NCBI GenBank assembly: GCA_965243345.1 | Contig: CBDEUR010000003.1 | Span: 3,472,001 to 3,536,000 of the forward strand | DNA: 64,000 nt | DNA from: Bin52 sp965243345 | GTDB taxonomy: Bacteria > Pseudomonadota > Alphaproteobacteria > Thalassobaculales > Thalassobaculaceae | Direction of reading: 5' to 3' | Shown here: piece after piece, positions 52,275 to 61,900 of the stretch | How positions within the stretch are numbered: the first letter of the stretch is position 1 | How the letters are laid out: every line of letters begins with the position of its first letter | Translations under genes and position numbers: made by a program | The notes under the pieces: model-generated | The model's database searches: none | What the model was told of the DNA's origin: nothing | What the model saw: the letters and a program-made list of their open reading frames with translations, nothing else

Positions 52275-53906
52275 ATGCCGATGACGCCCGAACTCCGTCG
52301 GGGCGTGGATAAAATCCGCGACTACTTGTTTGGTGGCGGCTATCCCAATCCGGCGCAAAACGCGGAGCAGCTCAGCTTCCTGATCTACTTCTACATGTAC
52401 GAGGCTGCGGATGCGTCGCGCGTTCGGGCAGCCCGGCGACCGGGCGCGGCACCCTACGCAAGCGTCTTCGAGGGGGACTGGCGGCTGCGCAACCCACGTA
52501 ACGCCCTGGAGGATGGCGACGAGACGGTATCGCGCGAACTGATGCGCTGGTCTTCGTGGGCGCACGCGCTCAACGGTGACCGACTGGTGAACTGGGTGCG
52601 CGAAGAGGTGTTTCCGTTCCACGCGGAACTGGCAGCGAACGGCGCTACGGACTTCATGGATGGCGCGCGGCTGGTTATCGACGAGCCTACGGTGCTGACA
52701 CACGTGGTGAGCCAGCTGAACGACCTGCATCTCGACCGCGTAGATGCCGACACCAAGGGCGACTTGTTCGAGCATGTGCTGCGTCAGATCCGGCAGGCAG
52801 GTGAACTCGGCCAGTTTCGCACGCCGCGTCATGTGATCCGCACAATCGTGCAACTGGTCGATCCGCGCATCGGGGAGACGGTGTACGACCCGGCGGTGGG
52901 AACCGCAGGATTCATAGTGGCCGCTTGGGACCACATCCGGCTGGCGAACTCCTCGCGCGACGGCATCGAGGAGGTCGAGGCGGAAGGGAAGAAGCTCAGG
53001 CGCGGCCTCGGAGACGAATTGGGCCGGGCGGCCGTGAGACAACTGCACGAGGCGACCTTTTACGGTGGCGACGTTGATCCACAGTTCGTACGCCTAGCGA
53101 CGATGAACCTAACGCTGCGGGGGCTGGACCGGGTACGCATCCTTCGTCGAAACGCGCTGACGCGCGTGCTCGACCGGGCGGCTAAATCCGAACTCGGATT
53201 ACCCCAAGAAGGCTTCGGAGTGATCCTGGCAAATCCGCCTTTCAAGGGCCAGATAGACCAAGATCGGATCGTTGAAGATGTCAAGATCGGGCAGGCGACC
53301 CGAACCGAACTGTTGTTTGTCCAGCACATGCTAAATCACCTAAAGCTAAGCGGGCGATGCGGCGTAGTCGTGCCGGAAGGTGTGCTGTTTAGTGCGACGG
53401 GCGCCCACCGGGCACTTCGGCGGAAGCTGGTGGAGAACAACACAGTCGAAGCGGTGCTTTCCCTGCCTCGCGGCGTGTTCAACCCCTATTCGGGGGTGAA
53501 GACGTCGGTGCTGGTCTTCAGGAAGGGTGGCGCGACTGGGCGGGTGATGTTTCTCCACGCGGACCACGACGGATTCAAGCTGGATGCCAATCACGACCAG
53601 CCGATCGACCAGGACGACCTGCCTGGCCTGGTCACTGCGTATCGTGACCGGGTGCACCGCGAGAGGGAGTGGCGGGAGCGCGATCCGGAGGCCAAGTGGC
53701 CGGAGAAATGGTGGTTCGCCGAGACGGAGGCGATCCGAGAGACGGGCTACAACCTGAGCGCGGGCCGCCATCGGCCACACAGTCGAGCGACGCTTGAGCA
53801 TCGGGAACCGGTGGAGATCCTCGATGAACTGAGGGGCATCGAGAAGGAGATCCTCGGGGAGCTAGACGTGTTGGCAACGGCCCTGTCAAAGGCAACCCGC
53901 GAGTGA
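52275..53906 (+). CDS. hsdM: type I modification methyltransferase (HsdM)
   Basis: A 543-residue N6-adenine methyltransferase. The N-terminal HsdM domain has IRDYLFGGGYPNPAQNAEQLSFLIYFYM, and the methylase core has YDPAVGTAGFIVAA (SAM loop, motif I) and the catalytic VILANPPFKG (motif IV, NPPF). The strip GDLFEHVLRQIRQAGELGQFRTPRHVI is typical of type I M subunits. Ten bases separate it from the hsdR stop, and its own stop overlaps the hsdS start (GTGA). It would methylate the recognition sequence and, with S, guide restriction. Confidence 0.93.
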   Translation: MPMTPELRRGVDKIRDYLFGGGYPNPAQNAEQLSFLIYFYMYEAADASRVRAARRPGAAPYASVFEGDWRLRNPRNALEDGDETVSRELMRWSSWAHALNGDRLVNWVREEVFPFHAELAANGATDFMDGARLVIDEPTVLTHVVSQLNDLHLDRVDADTKGDLFEHVLRQIRQAGELGQFRTPRHVIRTIVQLVDPRIGETVYDPAVGTAGFIVAAWDHIRLANSSRDGIEEVEAEGKKLRRGLGDELGRAAVRQLHEATFYGGDVDPQFVRLATMNLTLRGLDRVRILRRNALTRVLDRAAKSELGLPQEGFGVILANPPFKGQIDQDRIVEDVKIGQATRTELLFVQHMLNHLKLSGRCGVVVPEGVLFSATGAHRALRRKLVENNTVEAVLSLPRGVFNPYSGVKTSVLVFRKGGATGRVMFLHADHDGFKLDANHDQPIDQDDLPGLVTAYRDRVHREREWRERDPEAKWPEKWWFAETEAIRETGYNLSAGRHRPHSRATLEHREPVEILDELRGIEKEILGELDVLATALSKATRE

Positions 53907-55081
53907 CAAGTGACGAGGTACCGCTCGCGGAACTTTGTCGGATTGACCGACGACACCTCCGCCCAAGTGATCAAGGTGCGTCGGATCTTCCCTTCGTAGG
54001 CGTAGAGCACGTCGTCGCGGGCAACGGAACCATCAATTTGAACTCGGACTCACGAGTCGGCAACCAGAAGAGCACGGCATTCCGGTTCGATAGGCGGCAT
54101 GTCCTCTATGGAAAGCTGCGCCCCTATCTGAACAAGGTTGCGACGCCAGACTTTGCAGGCAAGTGTTCCACGGAGTTGGTCCCGCTCCTGCCAAGAGACG
54201 GCGTTAACCGGGACTTCCTCGCGCACTTGCTGCGGCGACAAGACACTGTGGACTTTGTGATGGCAGCCGTCACGGGGTCGAGGATGCCCCGGGCCGACAT
54301 GAACGTACTGCTGTCGATGCGCGTCCCGCGCCCGCCGATTGAGGAGCAGCGCCGGATAGTGGGGATCCTGAACCGGGCGGCAAAGGTCGAACGGCTGCGC
54401 GATGAGGCCTCAGAGAGATTGCGCGAGTTCGTACCGGCGCTGTTCGTGAAGATGTTCGGGGATCCTGTGGAGAACGCGAAAGGGTGGGCCACCGAGTCCC
54501 TTGGCGAGTTGGCAGAGCGGGGTCCACAGAACGGCCTCTATCGGCCAAAATCGCAGTATGGGTCGGGCACTCGGATCCTTCGTATCGATGGATTTTACGG
54601 TGGAAAGGTCAAAGATGCAACCACTTGGCAACGTGTGCGCCTCGATGACCGCACCCTTGAAAGGTACGGACTCGTTGAGGGCGATGTCGTCGTCAACCGT
54701 GTGAACAGCCGTCCCTTCCTCGGTAAGTCCGCGTTAATCCCGCAACTGGACGAGCCTGCAGTGTTCGAATCGAACATGATGCGTTTGCACGTAGACGAGC
54801 AGCGCCTCCGCCCTGACTTCCTGATCTGGATGCTCCAGCTCGAGTCTGTTAGGGCACTTTTATGTTCGAACGCGAAAGATGCAATCAATCAGTCGAGCAT
54901 CAACCAAGGTGACGTCAAGCGACTTGTGGTGGTTGTCCCGCCGATGGAACTCCAAAGCCGGTTTGTCGAAGCTGTCAATTCCGTCAGCGTAGCGGAGGGG
55001 CTCGGACAAGAGAGCCAGCGCTGCGCCTCCCTGCTTCGCGCGGCTTTGGTGGATCAGTTGTTGAAGGGCGAGTCCCAGTAG
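53903..55081 (+). CDS. hsdS: type I specificity subunit (HsdS)
   Basis: A 392-residue S subunit with two target-recognition domains. Domain 1 (about residues 1-150) ends with MPRADMNVLLSMRVPRPPIEEQRRIV, the central spacer helices contain ILNRAAKVERLRDEASERLREF, and domain 2 (about 185-360) ends with SINQGDVKRLVVVVPPMELQSRFVEAV and a second helix pair. The repeated 'P-P-x-x-E-Q/L-x-R/S-x-x-V/I' at both ends is typical of the two-fold S architecture. The recognition sequence cannot be inferred. The start GTG overlaps the hsdM stop by four bases. Confidence 0.9.
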   Translation: MTSDEVPLAELCRIDRRHLRPSDQGASDLPFVGVEHVVAGNGTINLNSDSRVGNQKSTAFRFDRRHVLYGKLRPYLNKVATPDFAGKCSTELVPLLPRDGVNRDFLAHLLRRQDTVDFVMAAVTGSRMPRADMNVLLSMRVPRPPIEEQRRIVGILNRAAKVERLRDEASERLREFVPALFVKMFGDPVENAKGWATESLGELAERGPQNGLYRPKSQYGSGTRILRIDGFYGGKVKDATTWQRVRLDDRTLERYGLVEGDVVVNRVNSRPFLGKSALIPQLDEPAVFESNMMRLHVDEQRLRPDFLIWMLQLESVRALLCSNAKDAINQSSINQGDVKRLVVVVPPMELQSRFVEAVNSVSVAEGLGQESQRCASLLRAALVDQLLKGESQ

Positions 55082-55153
55082 CTGGGCGTCCCGTCTTGTG
55101 CGTGCAACGAGCCGGGGATAGCCGCGGCTGGATTAGGGTTGTCGGCCTTACCC

Positions 55154-56013
55154 ATGATGGAGTCGATGGCACCTTCGAGTTTGGATGATCAGATCGAATC
55201 GGCGGTGGCCCTGAGTCGTTGGCTGCACGGCAGGTTGGATGGGCGTCCCATGCCGGCTGGCGACCGCGAGCGAGTGGCGATTTCCCTACTCCAGCATTCG
55301 CAGGATCTCGCCGATGCAACGACGATGCTGGTCAAGTGCAACCTTCGTGGGCCTGCTCTCGTGCTCGCGAGGCCGCTCGTCGAGGCATATACACGGATTA
55401 TGTGGGCATTGAGGTGTGCGGATGATGTGGCGGTCGCCGATTTCGTGAAGACGGGACGACCCACGCCTTGGCGAATCGCGGATCTGTTGGCTGCGCTGGA
55501 GAAAGCCGCACCGGAGGTGTCAAAGTAGGTGAGGCTTGTTGCGGTGGGGTGGAGGCGCTTCACGACTTAGCACATGGTGATTGGCTTCATGTTCTTGGGC
55601 GAGTGGGCGCAGACACCATAGAGCCCAACCACGCGGTGCAGGATGTGATGTCGCTCGTTGGAATCGCGATCGAGATCCAGTTTCGTGTCGGCGCTGAGTT
55701 GCTCGAGATGACAGGCGATGAAACTGGCATGGAAGAGCTTGCCGAGATTGCGGGGCATCTCGACCGGCGTCCATCTGAAAGTCACGTCGACGATCAGGCG
55801 GCCGCTCGCGGGTGTTGGCAGGCCACGGGGCCGGAGCAGGTCCCAGTGGTCGCCCATCCGGTAGCTGGAGTCGCGGATGTTGACGAAGTGGCAAGTAGTG
55901 CAGAAGGTGGTCGATGTGAACCTCCGGGGCAGTTGGTTCCTTGGCCTAACCCGGAACTGTATAATCCCGTGTTTTTTTGGCGCCCGCTCAGCGGGATGAG
56001 CGAGCGCGATTGA
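55154..56013 (+). pseudogene. DUF6988-like gene with a frameshift
   Basis: The first part (55154 to about 55525) encodes LQHSQDLADATTMLVKCNLRGPALVLARPLVEAYTRIMWALRC, a helical pattern seen in DUF6988/DUF5677-type proteins that occur near defence and mobile genes. It stops at a TAG, but stepping one base back at TCAAAG the text goes on as KVGEACCGGVEALHDLAHGDWLHV and MSLVGIAIEIQFRVGAELLEMTGD to about 55780, with the LHDLAHG motif of the same family. After that the frame stays open to 56013 but looks less protein-like. So one gene has a single-base lesion. It lies just before the helicase-nuclease. Confidence 0.65.
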
Positions 56014-56029
56014 TGATCGGAGATGAGAT

Positions 56030-59000
56030 TTGACGGCACATTTGACAGCTCGGCTGGCGTGGCATGATGATGGTTGGGACGGGCGTGTCTGCCGAGAACC
56101 AAGCTGCAACACCTATTGCGTTGGTGCCTACTCGTTTCCGGGCGATGTGATAGCGCGTGAACGAGACATCGACCTTGAGGAAGTGATGGCTGGTCAGGCC
56201 GTGGCCGACCTCGCCGGGATAGAGTTGCCGCCCTGTGTATACAGCATAAACGCCTTCGGCCCGAGGGCCATCACAGGCTACTCGAACCCCCCAGACTTCT
56301 TCTACGGTGGCGCGAGCCGCACCGAGTGGGAGATCCCAGCCGCAACAGTCTGCGTCTGGCCCTACGAGGCCATGTACGCGGACAACGTACTCACCGAACA
56401 AGGGTTCCTAGACAACGACCAACGGTCAGCGAACGCCGAGCAGTTCTTCGAGGAAATCGAGAACGACCACAGTTTGATCTTCTACTACGCGAACTATTCG
56501 AACCCACTCTCGGACACAGAGTCGCCGCGTTACGTCGTGATCGGCGCCTCGCGCGTCAAGTCGGTTGGGGAACGACTTGTATATCAGGACGCCAACGAGC
56601 GTGTTCGGGAACGTTATGCAGGCGGGGCCATTTGGGCGCGCAATGTGTCAACCCACTACCCGGACGAGGGATTAAGGCTCCCGTACCACGCCTACCGTGA
56701 CGACCCGGACGCCATGGGTCGGCTCGCGGTATTCCCGGAGAACTCGCGCACATGCAAGTACGGCTCTAGGATCATCACGGACGACGACGCAATCGGATTG
56801 CTTGAGCAATTGCTAAGCGCGGTCCAAGAACTCCAACTGATGGGGGACGAGAACGAAGATTGGAAGGAGAGAGAACACTGGTTGTTGGGCTGCATTGCTG
56901 ATCTTTGGGGTAGGAGGGGGCTGTACCCGGGACTCCTGACTGTCATGAGCTTCCTGGGGGCGGAACGGGCGACGTTGGAGGCGCGCGCGCTAATCGAGCG
57001 GGGAGAGTCTAAGCGAGCCCACGAGCTGTTCTTCTCGGCGGTTGACGGCGAGGTACCAGCGCCAGAACTAGGTCTGGTTGGACGTTCGCTGAGACGTGTC
57101 TGTCGAAACTGGCAGCTCCAGTCAGCGAAAACACGGAAGTTGCTCCAAGTCGTCATGCCGCGGATTGACTTGGACAAGCAGCAGATTGCTCGTGTGGTGA
57201 ATGACGATCCGAATGACCGGCTGGCGCATGGACTGGTGGACCTCGATGCCATCGTCGAAAACCCCTACTGCCTCTGCGAGTCGTACGTGGGTGACGACCC
57301 GGACGACATGATCCCTTGGGCGACGGTTGACAGAGCTGTCCTGCCATCCCCGGAGTTAGGCGGTGAACCGCTGGCAGAAGTCGAAACCGACGACCCGCGA
57401 CGCCTCAGATCCCTTTGCGTGGAGCAGTTGCGCCGTGAGCGGAACCAGACGTTCCGGTCGGCAAGCGAGGTTGTCAAGGAGGTCAATGGGCGGCTGGCAA
57501 AGCTACCCGGCTGGAAAACCGCAAACTTCACGCTCAGGCACTTCGAGGTGGATCGCGAGGAGTTGAGCGAGGCATTGGTCCTTCGGGAAGAAGGCGGCCG
57601 GTTGTGGCTGTATCTGAAGGACGTCTATGAGGACGAGCGGACGGTCGAAGATTCGCTGACTCGGGTGGCAGGTAGACCCGCGATAGCGCTTGACCGGCCA
57701 TTCACGGACGCTGACTGGCGCGACGAGATCCGGAGCCCGAGCAGCCCACTGATGCAAAAAGCCCGCGATGCCTACGAAGCCGCAGTCGCTTCGCAGGCGA
57801 CCGCTTGCGCTGCGATTTACCGCCAACCATTGGCAGTCGTTACTGGCTCTGCCGGAACAGGCAAGACGACCGTCATCTGCGCGATCGTTAGGGCGATCCG
57901 GCGGACTGAGGGTCAAGGTTCGCCAGTCACCGTGCTCGCACCGACTGGAAAAGCGTCAGACCGGGTGCGGGCGACCTTGAGTGAGCGCGAAATTGAAGGC
58001 GTGGCGACCTCCACCGTGCATTCCTTCCTGGCGCGAAGCGGATGGCTCAACCAGAACCTGACCTTCAAGCGCCAGGGGGGCGCACGCGCGGGTAGCGGAA
58101 CCCTGATCATCGACGAAGCCTCGATGCTTGATCTTGGGCTGATGGCGACGCTGCTGCGCGCACTCGACCTAAGGCAAATCAAGCGGCTGATATTGGTTGG
58201 AGATCCGAACCAACTGCCGCCAATCGGGCGGGGCCGAGTCTTCGCGGACATACTTGAGTGGCTGTCCGGGGACGAGTCGAAGGTTGCATGTCTGGAGAAC
58301 AACCTCCGCCAATTGGAGAATCGCGTCGAGGATCGTGGTGAGGCCATTCTCGAGTTGGCCGAGTTGTTCATTGACGGGGACGCGCTTGGCGGGGGCACAC
58401 AGACCTCGGAGGCTGCTGAGGCGCTTATTCGGCGCATTCACGCTGGCGGCACCGTCGACAAGGACCTCCACGTCGAGTACTGGGACAAAGGCACGACCCT
58501 TGCGGACTTGCTCATTCGAACGGTCGAGCGTGACATGGAAGGCCACACCGGGAATGTCCTGGACGCCGAGAAGCCCTACGAACTTTGGCGGGCGGCATTC
58601 GAGGAGGACCCGGCGAAGTACCAGATCTTGACGCCGCACCGTGGCGAGCTCCACGGCGTTGAATCGTTGAACGCTGCAATTCAACGTCGCGTGGCATCCA
58701 GACTTATGGCGCTCTATGGCACCTTGGACGGAGTCACGCTCTACGACAAAGTGATCCAGTACCGAAATCGGTCGCGTGGCAACGCCATTTGGGCGTACGA
58801 CTTCGAAAAGCGAAGCGCGGGGCCGGTAGAGATCTTCAACGGAGAGATTGGCTTCGTGCAAAAACACAGTTTTGATCGCGGAAGCCGTCCTTCCCGGCTG
58901 AGGCGATTTCAGGTCAAGTTTGAACGGAAGGAACATCTGGCCGTAGGTTACGGCAACGCCCTCACGGCGAAAGGCGGATCCGAACGTGTCCAGGACAACT

Positions 59001-59635
59001 TGGAGTTAGCGTACGCGATCTCCGTACACAAGGCGCAGGGAAGCGAGTTCACGCACACCTACATCATGGTTCCCCGATCGCATGGGCGGGTGTTGTCGAC
59101 GGAGCTGCTCTACACGGCGCTAACCAGGGCCACGCGCCACTGTACGTTGTTCATCGAGGGCGATGTCTCGACGTTGCTGTCGGCGCGCCGCCCCGAGAAC
59201 GCACAGAGGAAGTTGGTCAACTCGTCGCTCTTCGAGAGCTCATTCCGTGCCGTTCCCGACGAGTTGATCAACCGGAAGGGCTGGTACGAGGAAGGTCTAA
59301 TACACAAGGCGCTGAGCGGCGCGATGGTCCGTTCGAAGTCGGAGCTGGTGATCGCGAACCTGCTCCATGGGCGGGACGTTCCCTTCAAGTACGAAGTGCC
59401 ACTGAGGGCGCCGGATGGGACGATGTGCCTGCCCGACTTCACGATCGTGTGGAACGGCGAGACGTGGTTTTGGGAGCACTGGGGGCTGATGTCAAGCGAG
59501 GATTACCGGGCACGGCGCGACGAAAAGGTTGCCTGGTACGGGCAACACTTCCCCGGCCGCCTGATCGAAACGTTGGAGGGTCAGGATCTCAGCGCTCAAG
59601 CAGAAGCGCGGATTAGCGAGCATTTTGCTGTGTAG
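56030..59635 (+). CDS. large RecD-type helicase fused to a C-terminal PD-(D/E)xK-like nuclease
   Basis: A 1201-residue protein. An N-terminal region of about 590 residues (AWHDDGWDGRVCREPSCNTYCVG at the start, several Cys and His) has no fold I can name. An SF1B RecD-like motor follows: Walker A TGSAGTGKTTV (about 605-615), motif II LIIDEASMLD (about 691), GDPNQLPPIGRG (about 724), SVHKAQGSEF (about 998) and YTALTRATRH (about 1027). The last 110 residues contain SKSELVIANLL (about 1103) and PDFTIVWNGETWFWEHWG (about 1134-1151), a PD-(D/E)xK-type E / PD / E pattern. TTG at 56030 follows GGAG at 7 bases. The position after a type I R-M operon suggests anti-phage or DNA-repair work; no known system name fits. 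Confidence 0.85.
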   Translation: MTAHLTARLAWHDDGWDGRVCREPSCNTYCVGAYSFPGDVIARERDIDLEEVMAGQAVADLAGIELPPCVYSINAFGPRAITGYSNPPDFFYGGASRTEWEIPAATVCVWPYEAMYADNVLTEQGFLDNDQRSANAEQFFEEIENDHSLIFYYANYSNPLSDTESPRYVVIGASRVKSVGERLVYQDANERVRERYAGGAIWARNVSTHYPDEGLRLPYHAYRDDPDAMGRLAVFPENSRTCKYGSRIITDDDAIGLLEQLLSAVQELQLMGDENEDWKEREHWLLGCIADLWGRRGLYPGLLTVMSFLGAERATLEARALIERGESKRAHELFFSAVDGEVPAPELGLVGRSLRRVCRNWQLQSAKTRKLLQVVMPRIDLDKQQIARVVNDDPNDRLAHGLVDLDAIVENPYCLCESYVGDDPDDMIPWATVDRAVLPSPELGGEPLAEVETDDPRRLRSLCVEQLRRERNQTFRSASEVVKEVNGRLAKLPGWKTANFTLRHFEVDREELSEALVLREEGGRLWLYLKDVYEDERTVEDSLTRVAGRPAIALDRPFTDADWRDEIRSPSSPLMQKARDAYEAAVASQATACAAIYRQPLAVVTGSAGTGKTTVICAIVRAIRRTEGQGSPVTVLAPTGKASDRVRATLSEREIEGVATSTVHSFLARSGWLNQNLTFKRQGGARAGSGTLIIDEASMLDLGLMATLLRALDLRQIKRLILVGDPNQLPPIGRGRVFADILEWLSGDESKVACLENNLRQLENRVEDRGEAILELAELFIDGDALGGGTQTSEAAEALIRRIHAGGTVDKDLHVEYWDKGTTLADLLIRTVERDMEGHTGNVLDAEKPYELWRAAFEEDPAKYQILTPHRGELHGVESLNAAIQRRVASRLMALYGTLDGVTLYDKVIQYRNRSRGNAIWAYDFEKRSAGPVEIFNGEIGFVQKHSFDRGSRPSRLRRFQVKFERKEHLAVGYGNALTAKGGSERVQDNLELAYAISVHKAQGSEFTHTYIMVPRSHGRVLSTELLYTALTRATRHCTLFIEGDVSTLLSARRPENAQRKLVNSSLFESSFRAVPDELINRKGWYEEGLIHKALSGAMVRSKSELVIANLLHGRDVPFKYEVPLRAPDGTMCLPDFTIVWNGETWFWEHWGLMSSEDYRARRDEKVAWYGQHFPGRLIETLEGQDLSAQAEARISEHFAV

Positions 59636-59947
59636 CGTCTGGGCGCGGTCATTCGCCAGTGCGAGGACGACTAGGAGCGATTCGCCGCCTTGCCGCGTTG
59701 GCGGTTTGTTCAACGCTGCTAGGCTGCGGTTCCGACGTTCTCCTGGACCGGGCTAGTTACAGGGTCAACGCCCTTGCCGGCCAGCCGCTGCTCTGCCTGC
59801 ACCAGCTACTGTATCAGAAGATGGTCCTTGCCCTTGAGCACGGTGTCGTCCCGGCGCTGGACCGGCTCGGTGTGCTCGGTCCGGCCCGACACACCGGCGG
59901 TGACCTTGGTCTTCGATCGCGAAGGCTGGAGCCCGACCCTGTTTAGG

Positions 59948-61900
59948 CCGAAGTTCCAGAGCGGTTCAAGAGCAAGTAGCTGATATAACTGACATCTGAT
60001 GGACGTCAGAGGGTCGCTACTGGGTACACTACGGCCGAACCCCGAGGAGATTGAGTATCTTGGTTTGAAGCGGCGTTGGCCGTGTGGTGACCTGGAAGGG
60101 TTTGGCGTCGGGGAGCGGGGGCATCACGGTGTTGCGGGTGATGGTGGCCAGATCATCGATGAGGGTGCGGAAGCTGTGCACCGGATCACCGTCGGGAGTT
60201 TCTCTGGTCGCCGCCTTCGCCTGGGCGCTGATCGATACCTTCGCCGGAGCGACGACGGACCGGCGCAGGGCCTCGGCGCCTTCGGCGTCTTCATCGTCGA
60301 ACAGCACGGGCTTGAGCTTCTGGCGCATGTTCCACTCCACATAGTAGGCGAGCATGCACAACAGGACGTGGGCACGAACCCGCGGTTCGGTGCGGTGGAA
60401 GACGGGACGGACCTTGAGGTCCACGGTCTTCAGGCTGCGGAAGGCCCGTTCCACCGAGCTGAGCCGCTTGTAGGCGCGCACCGTGCCGGGGCCGTCGAGT
60501 TGGGTCTGCGGCAGGCTGGTGCGGATCACGTAGAGACCGTCGAGCCTCGCCTCGGCGGCGATGGAGGCGTCATCACGCTGCCAGGTGAAGACGCCCTCGT
60601 CGTCGATGGACCAGGTAAAGTGCTTTGCCATCTTGTACTTGCCGATGACCTTGCCGACCCTCTCGCCGATCTTCTCCTTTCCCTTGAGCCGGCGCTTCTT
60701 GCGCCGTGTCGCCGCGGCAATGGGTTCAAGCAGGGCTTCGGTGGCTGCAAGCAGCTCCGAGCGCTTGCGGGCCCGGTCCGCGGCCAGCAGCGGATTGCGA
60801 CAGACCATGAGACGCTCGCCGGGGTAGGCGTCACTGGTGACCTCCACCAGGTCCCTCTCGTCGAACAGTGACATCTCCACCTCGCCGGCCTCGACCAGGG
60901 CACGGATGGCCGGTCCTCTCAGGGCACTGATCCAGTCCAGCCCCGCAGGCTTCACCTCCTCGCGGATCCGCGCCTCGGTCAGCATCCCCCGGTCTCCCAC
61001 CAGCACCACCTTCGTAAGCGAGAACCGTTCCCGCACCGTGGCGATCTGTGATGCGAGCGTGGCCGGATCCGCGGTGTTGCCGGGGAACACTTCCACCGAC
61101 ACCGGACATCCGTCCCGGTCACACAGCAGGCCGAACTCGATCTGCAGCTTGCCTCGCTTGCCGTCCCGGGAGTGGCCGCGTTTGGCCAGGGGACATGATC
61201 TGCCTTCCATCCACACCGAGGTGAGGTCGTAAAGAACCAGGCAGCCCTCTTCGAGGTGCCGCTCCGCCAGACCCTGCTCGATCCTCTCCTGGCGCTCGAG
61301 CAGCCAGTCCATGGCGGCATACAGCTCGTCCTCGTCCAGGTCCGCATCGAGGATCTCGCCCAGGGTGCTGACCGCCGTGGCCTCGGCCAGCCTGCGCGCC
61401 GTGGCCAGCTTCGAGGCCGGCTCGAGGATCCGCGCCACGATCATGGCAAGCACTTGATCGCGCCGTGGCGACGGCTTCGGGTCGATCAGGGTCTCGAGCC
61501 CGAGCTTCCTGAGCGTTCCCAGCACTGCGGCGACATGGCCATGGGGAAGGGAACGGACGATGTCGACGGCGTCCTCGAAGCGTGGCACCGCGGTGCCTCC
61601 CTTGAGCAGGCACCGCAATCCTTCGATCAGAGCCGGGGGCCACCTGGTGAGGTTGACGATGGTGCGCTTCTTGACCTTGCCGCCTTCGCGATAGGACTCG
61701 CGCAGCAGGATGGCGGGCGGAGAGGATCGGTTGGGGACGGATTCGATATACATGGCTACGAAACATGCACACCCTTCGCACCATGTCAACACTATTGTTC
61801 CCATATACATGGGTACACATATTGGCCCAAAAACCCGAAAAAACCTCGCCAAATCATCGACTTGGTTCGACTGTCAGTCGGGAATCAGGGGGAACTTCGG
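59948..61900 (-). mobile_element. complete IS1634-family element, 1953 bp
   Basis: Both ends carry the perfect 10-base inverted repeat CCGAAGTTCC (59948-59957; complement at 61891-61900). The flanks carry the six-base target duplication TTTAGG (59942-59947 and 61901-61906). A single transposase gene fills the element. The clean ends and duplication show recent insertion. Confidence 0.93.
60029..61753 (-). CDS. IS1634 family transposase
   Basis: A 574-residue DDE transposase. The N-terminus reads SSPPAILLRESYREGGKVKKRTIVNLTRWP, the core has LVLYDLTSVWMEGRSCPLAKRGHSRDGKRGKLQIEFGLLCD (first catalytic Asp), LTKVVLVGDRGMLTEARIREE (second Asp) and the late VERAFRSLKTVDLKVRPVFHRTEPRVRAHVLLC (Glu region and tail). 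It is full length with no lesion. The ATG at 61753 sits near the right end; an ATG at 61810 is in frame but less family-like. Confidence 0.93.
   Translation of the reverse strand: MYIESVPNRSSPPAILLRESYREGGKVKKRTIVNLTRWPPALIEGLRCLLKGGTAVPRFEDAVDIVRSLPHGHVAAVLGTLRKLGLETLIDPKPSPRRDQVLAMIVARILEPASKLATARRLAEATAVSTLGEILDADLDEDELYAAMDWLLERQERIEQGLAERHLEEGCLVLYDLTSVWMEGRSCPLAKRGHSRDGKRGKLQIEFGLLCDRDGCPVSVEVFPGNTADPATLASQIATVRERFSLTKVVLVGDRGMLTEARIREEVKPAGLDWISALRGPAIRALVEAGEVEMSLFDERDLVEVTSDAYPGERLMVCRNPLLAADRARKRSELLAATEALLEPIAAATRRKKRRLKGKEKIGERVGKVIGKYKMAKHFTWSIDDEGVFTWQRDDASIAAEARLDGLYVIRTSLPQTQLDGPGTVRAYKRLSSVERAFRSLKTVDLKVRPVFHRTEPRVRAHVLLCMLAYYVEWNMRQKLKPVLFDDEDAEGAEALRRSVVAPAKVSISAQAKAATRETPDGDPVHSFRTLIDDLATITRNTVMPPLPDAKPFQVTTRPTPLQTKILNLLGVRP

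Noticed and set aside
55468..56013. independent gene starting at 55468
   Set aside because: Its text continues the frame-broken DUF6988-like gene, so it is not a separate gene.
55567..56112. 181-codon frame on the minus strand before the helicase
   Set aside because: Overlaps the DUF6988-like second half and its text lacks motifs; the plus-strand reading is supported by family motifs.
59659..59946. lipoprotein-like gene after the helicase (MRGRLGAIRRLAALAVCSTLLGC start)
   Set aside because: Its hydrophobic start resembles a lipoprotein signal, but the frame runs into the transposase relic and has no ribosome site; read as chance.
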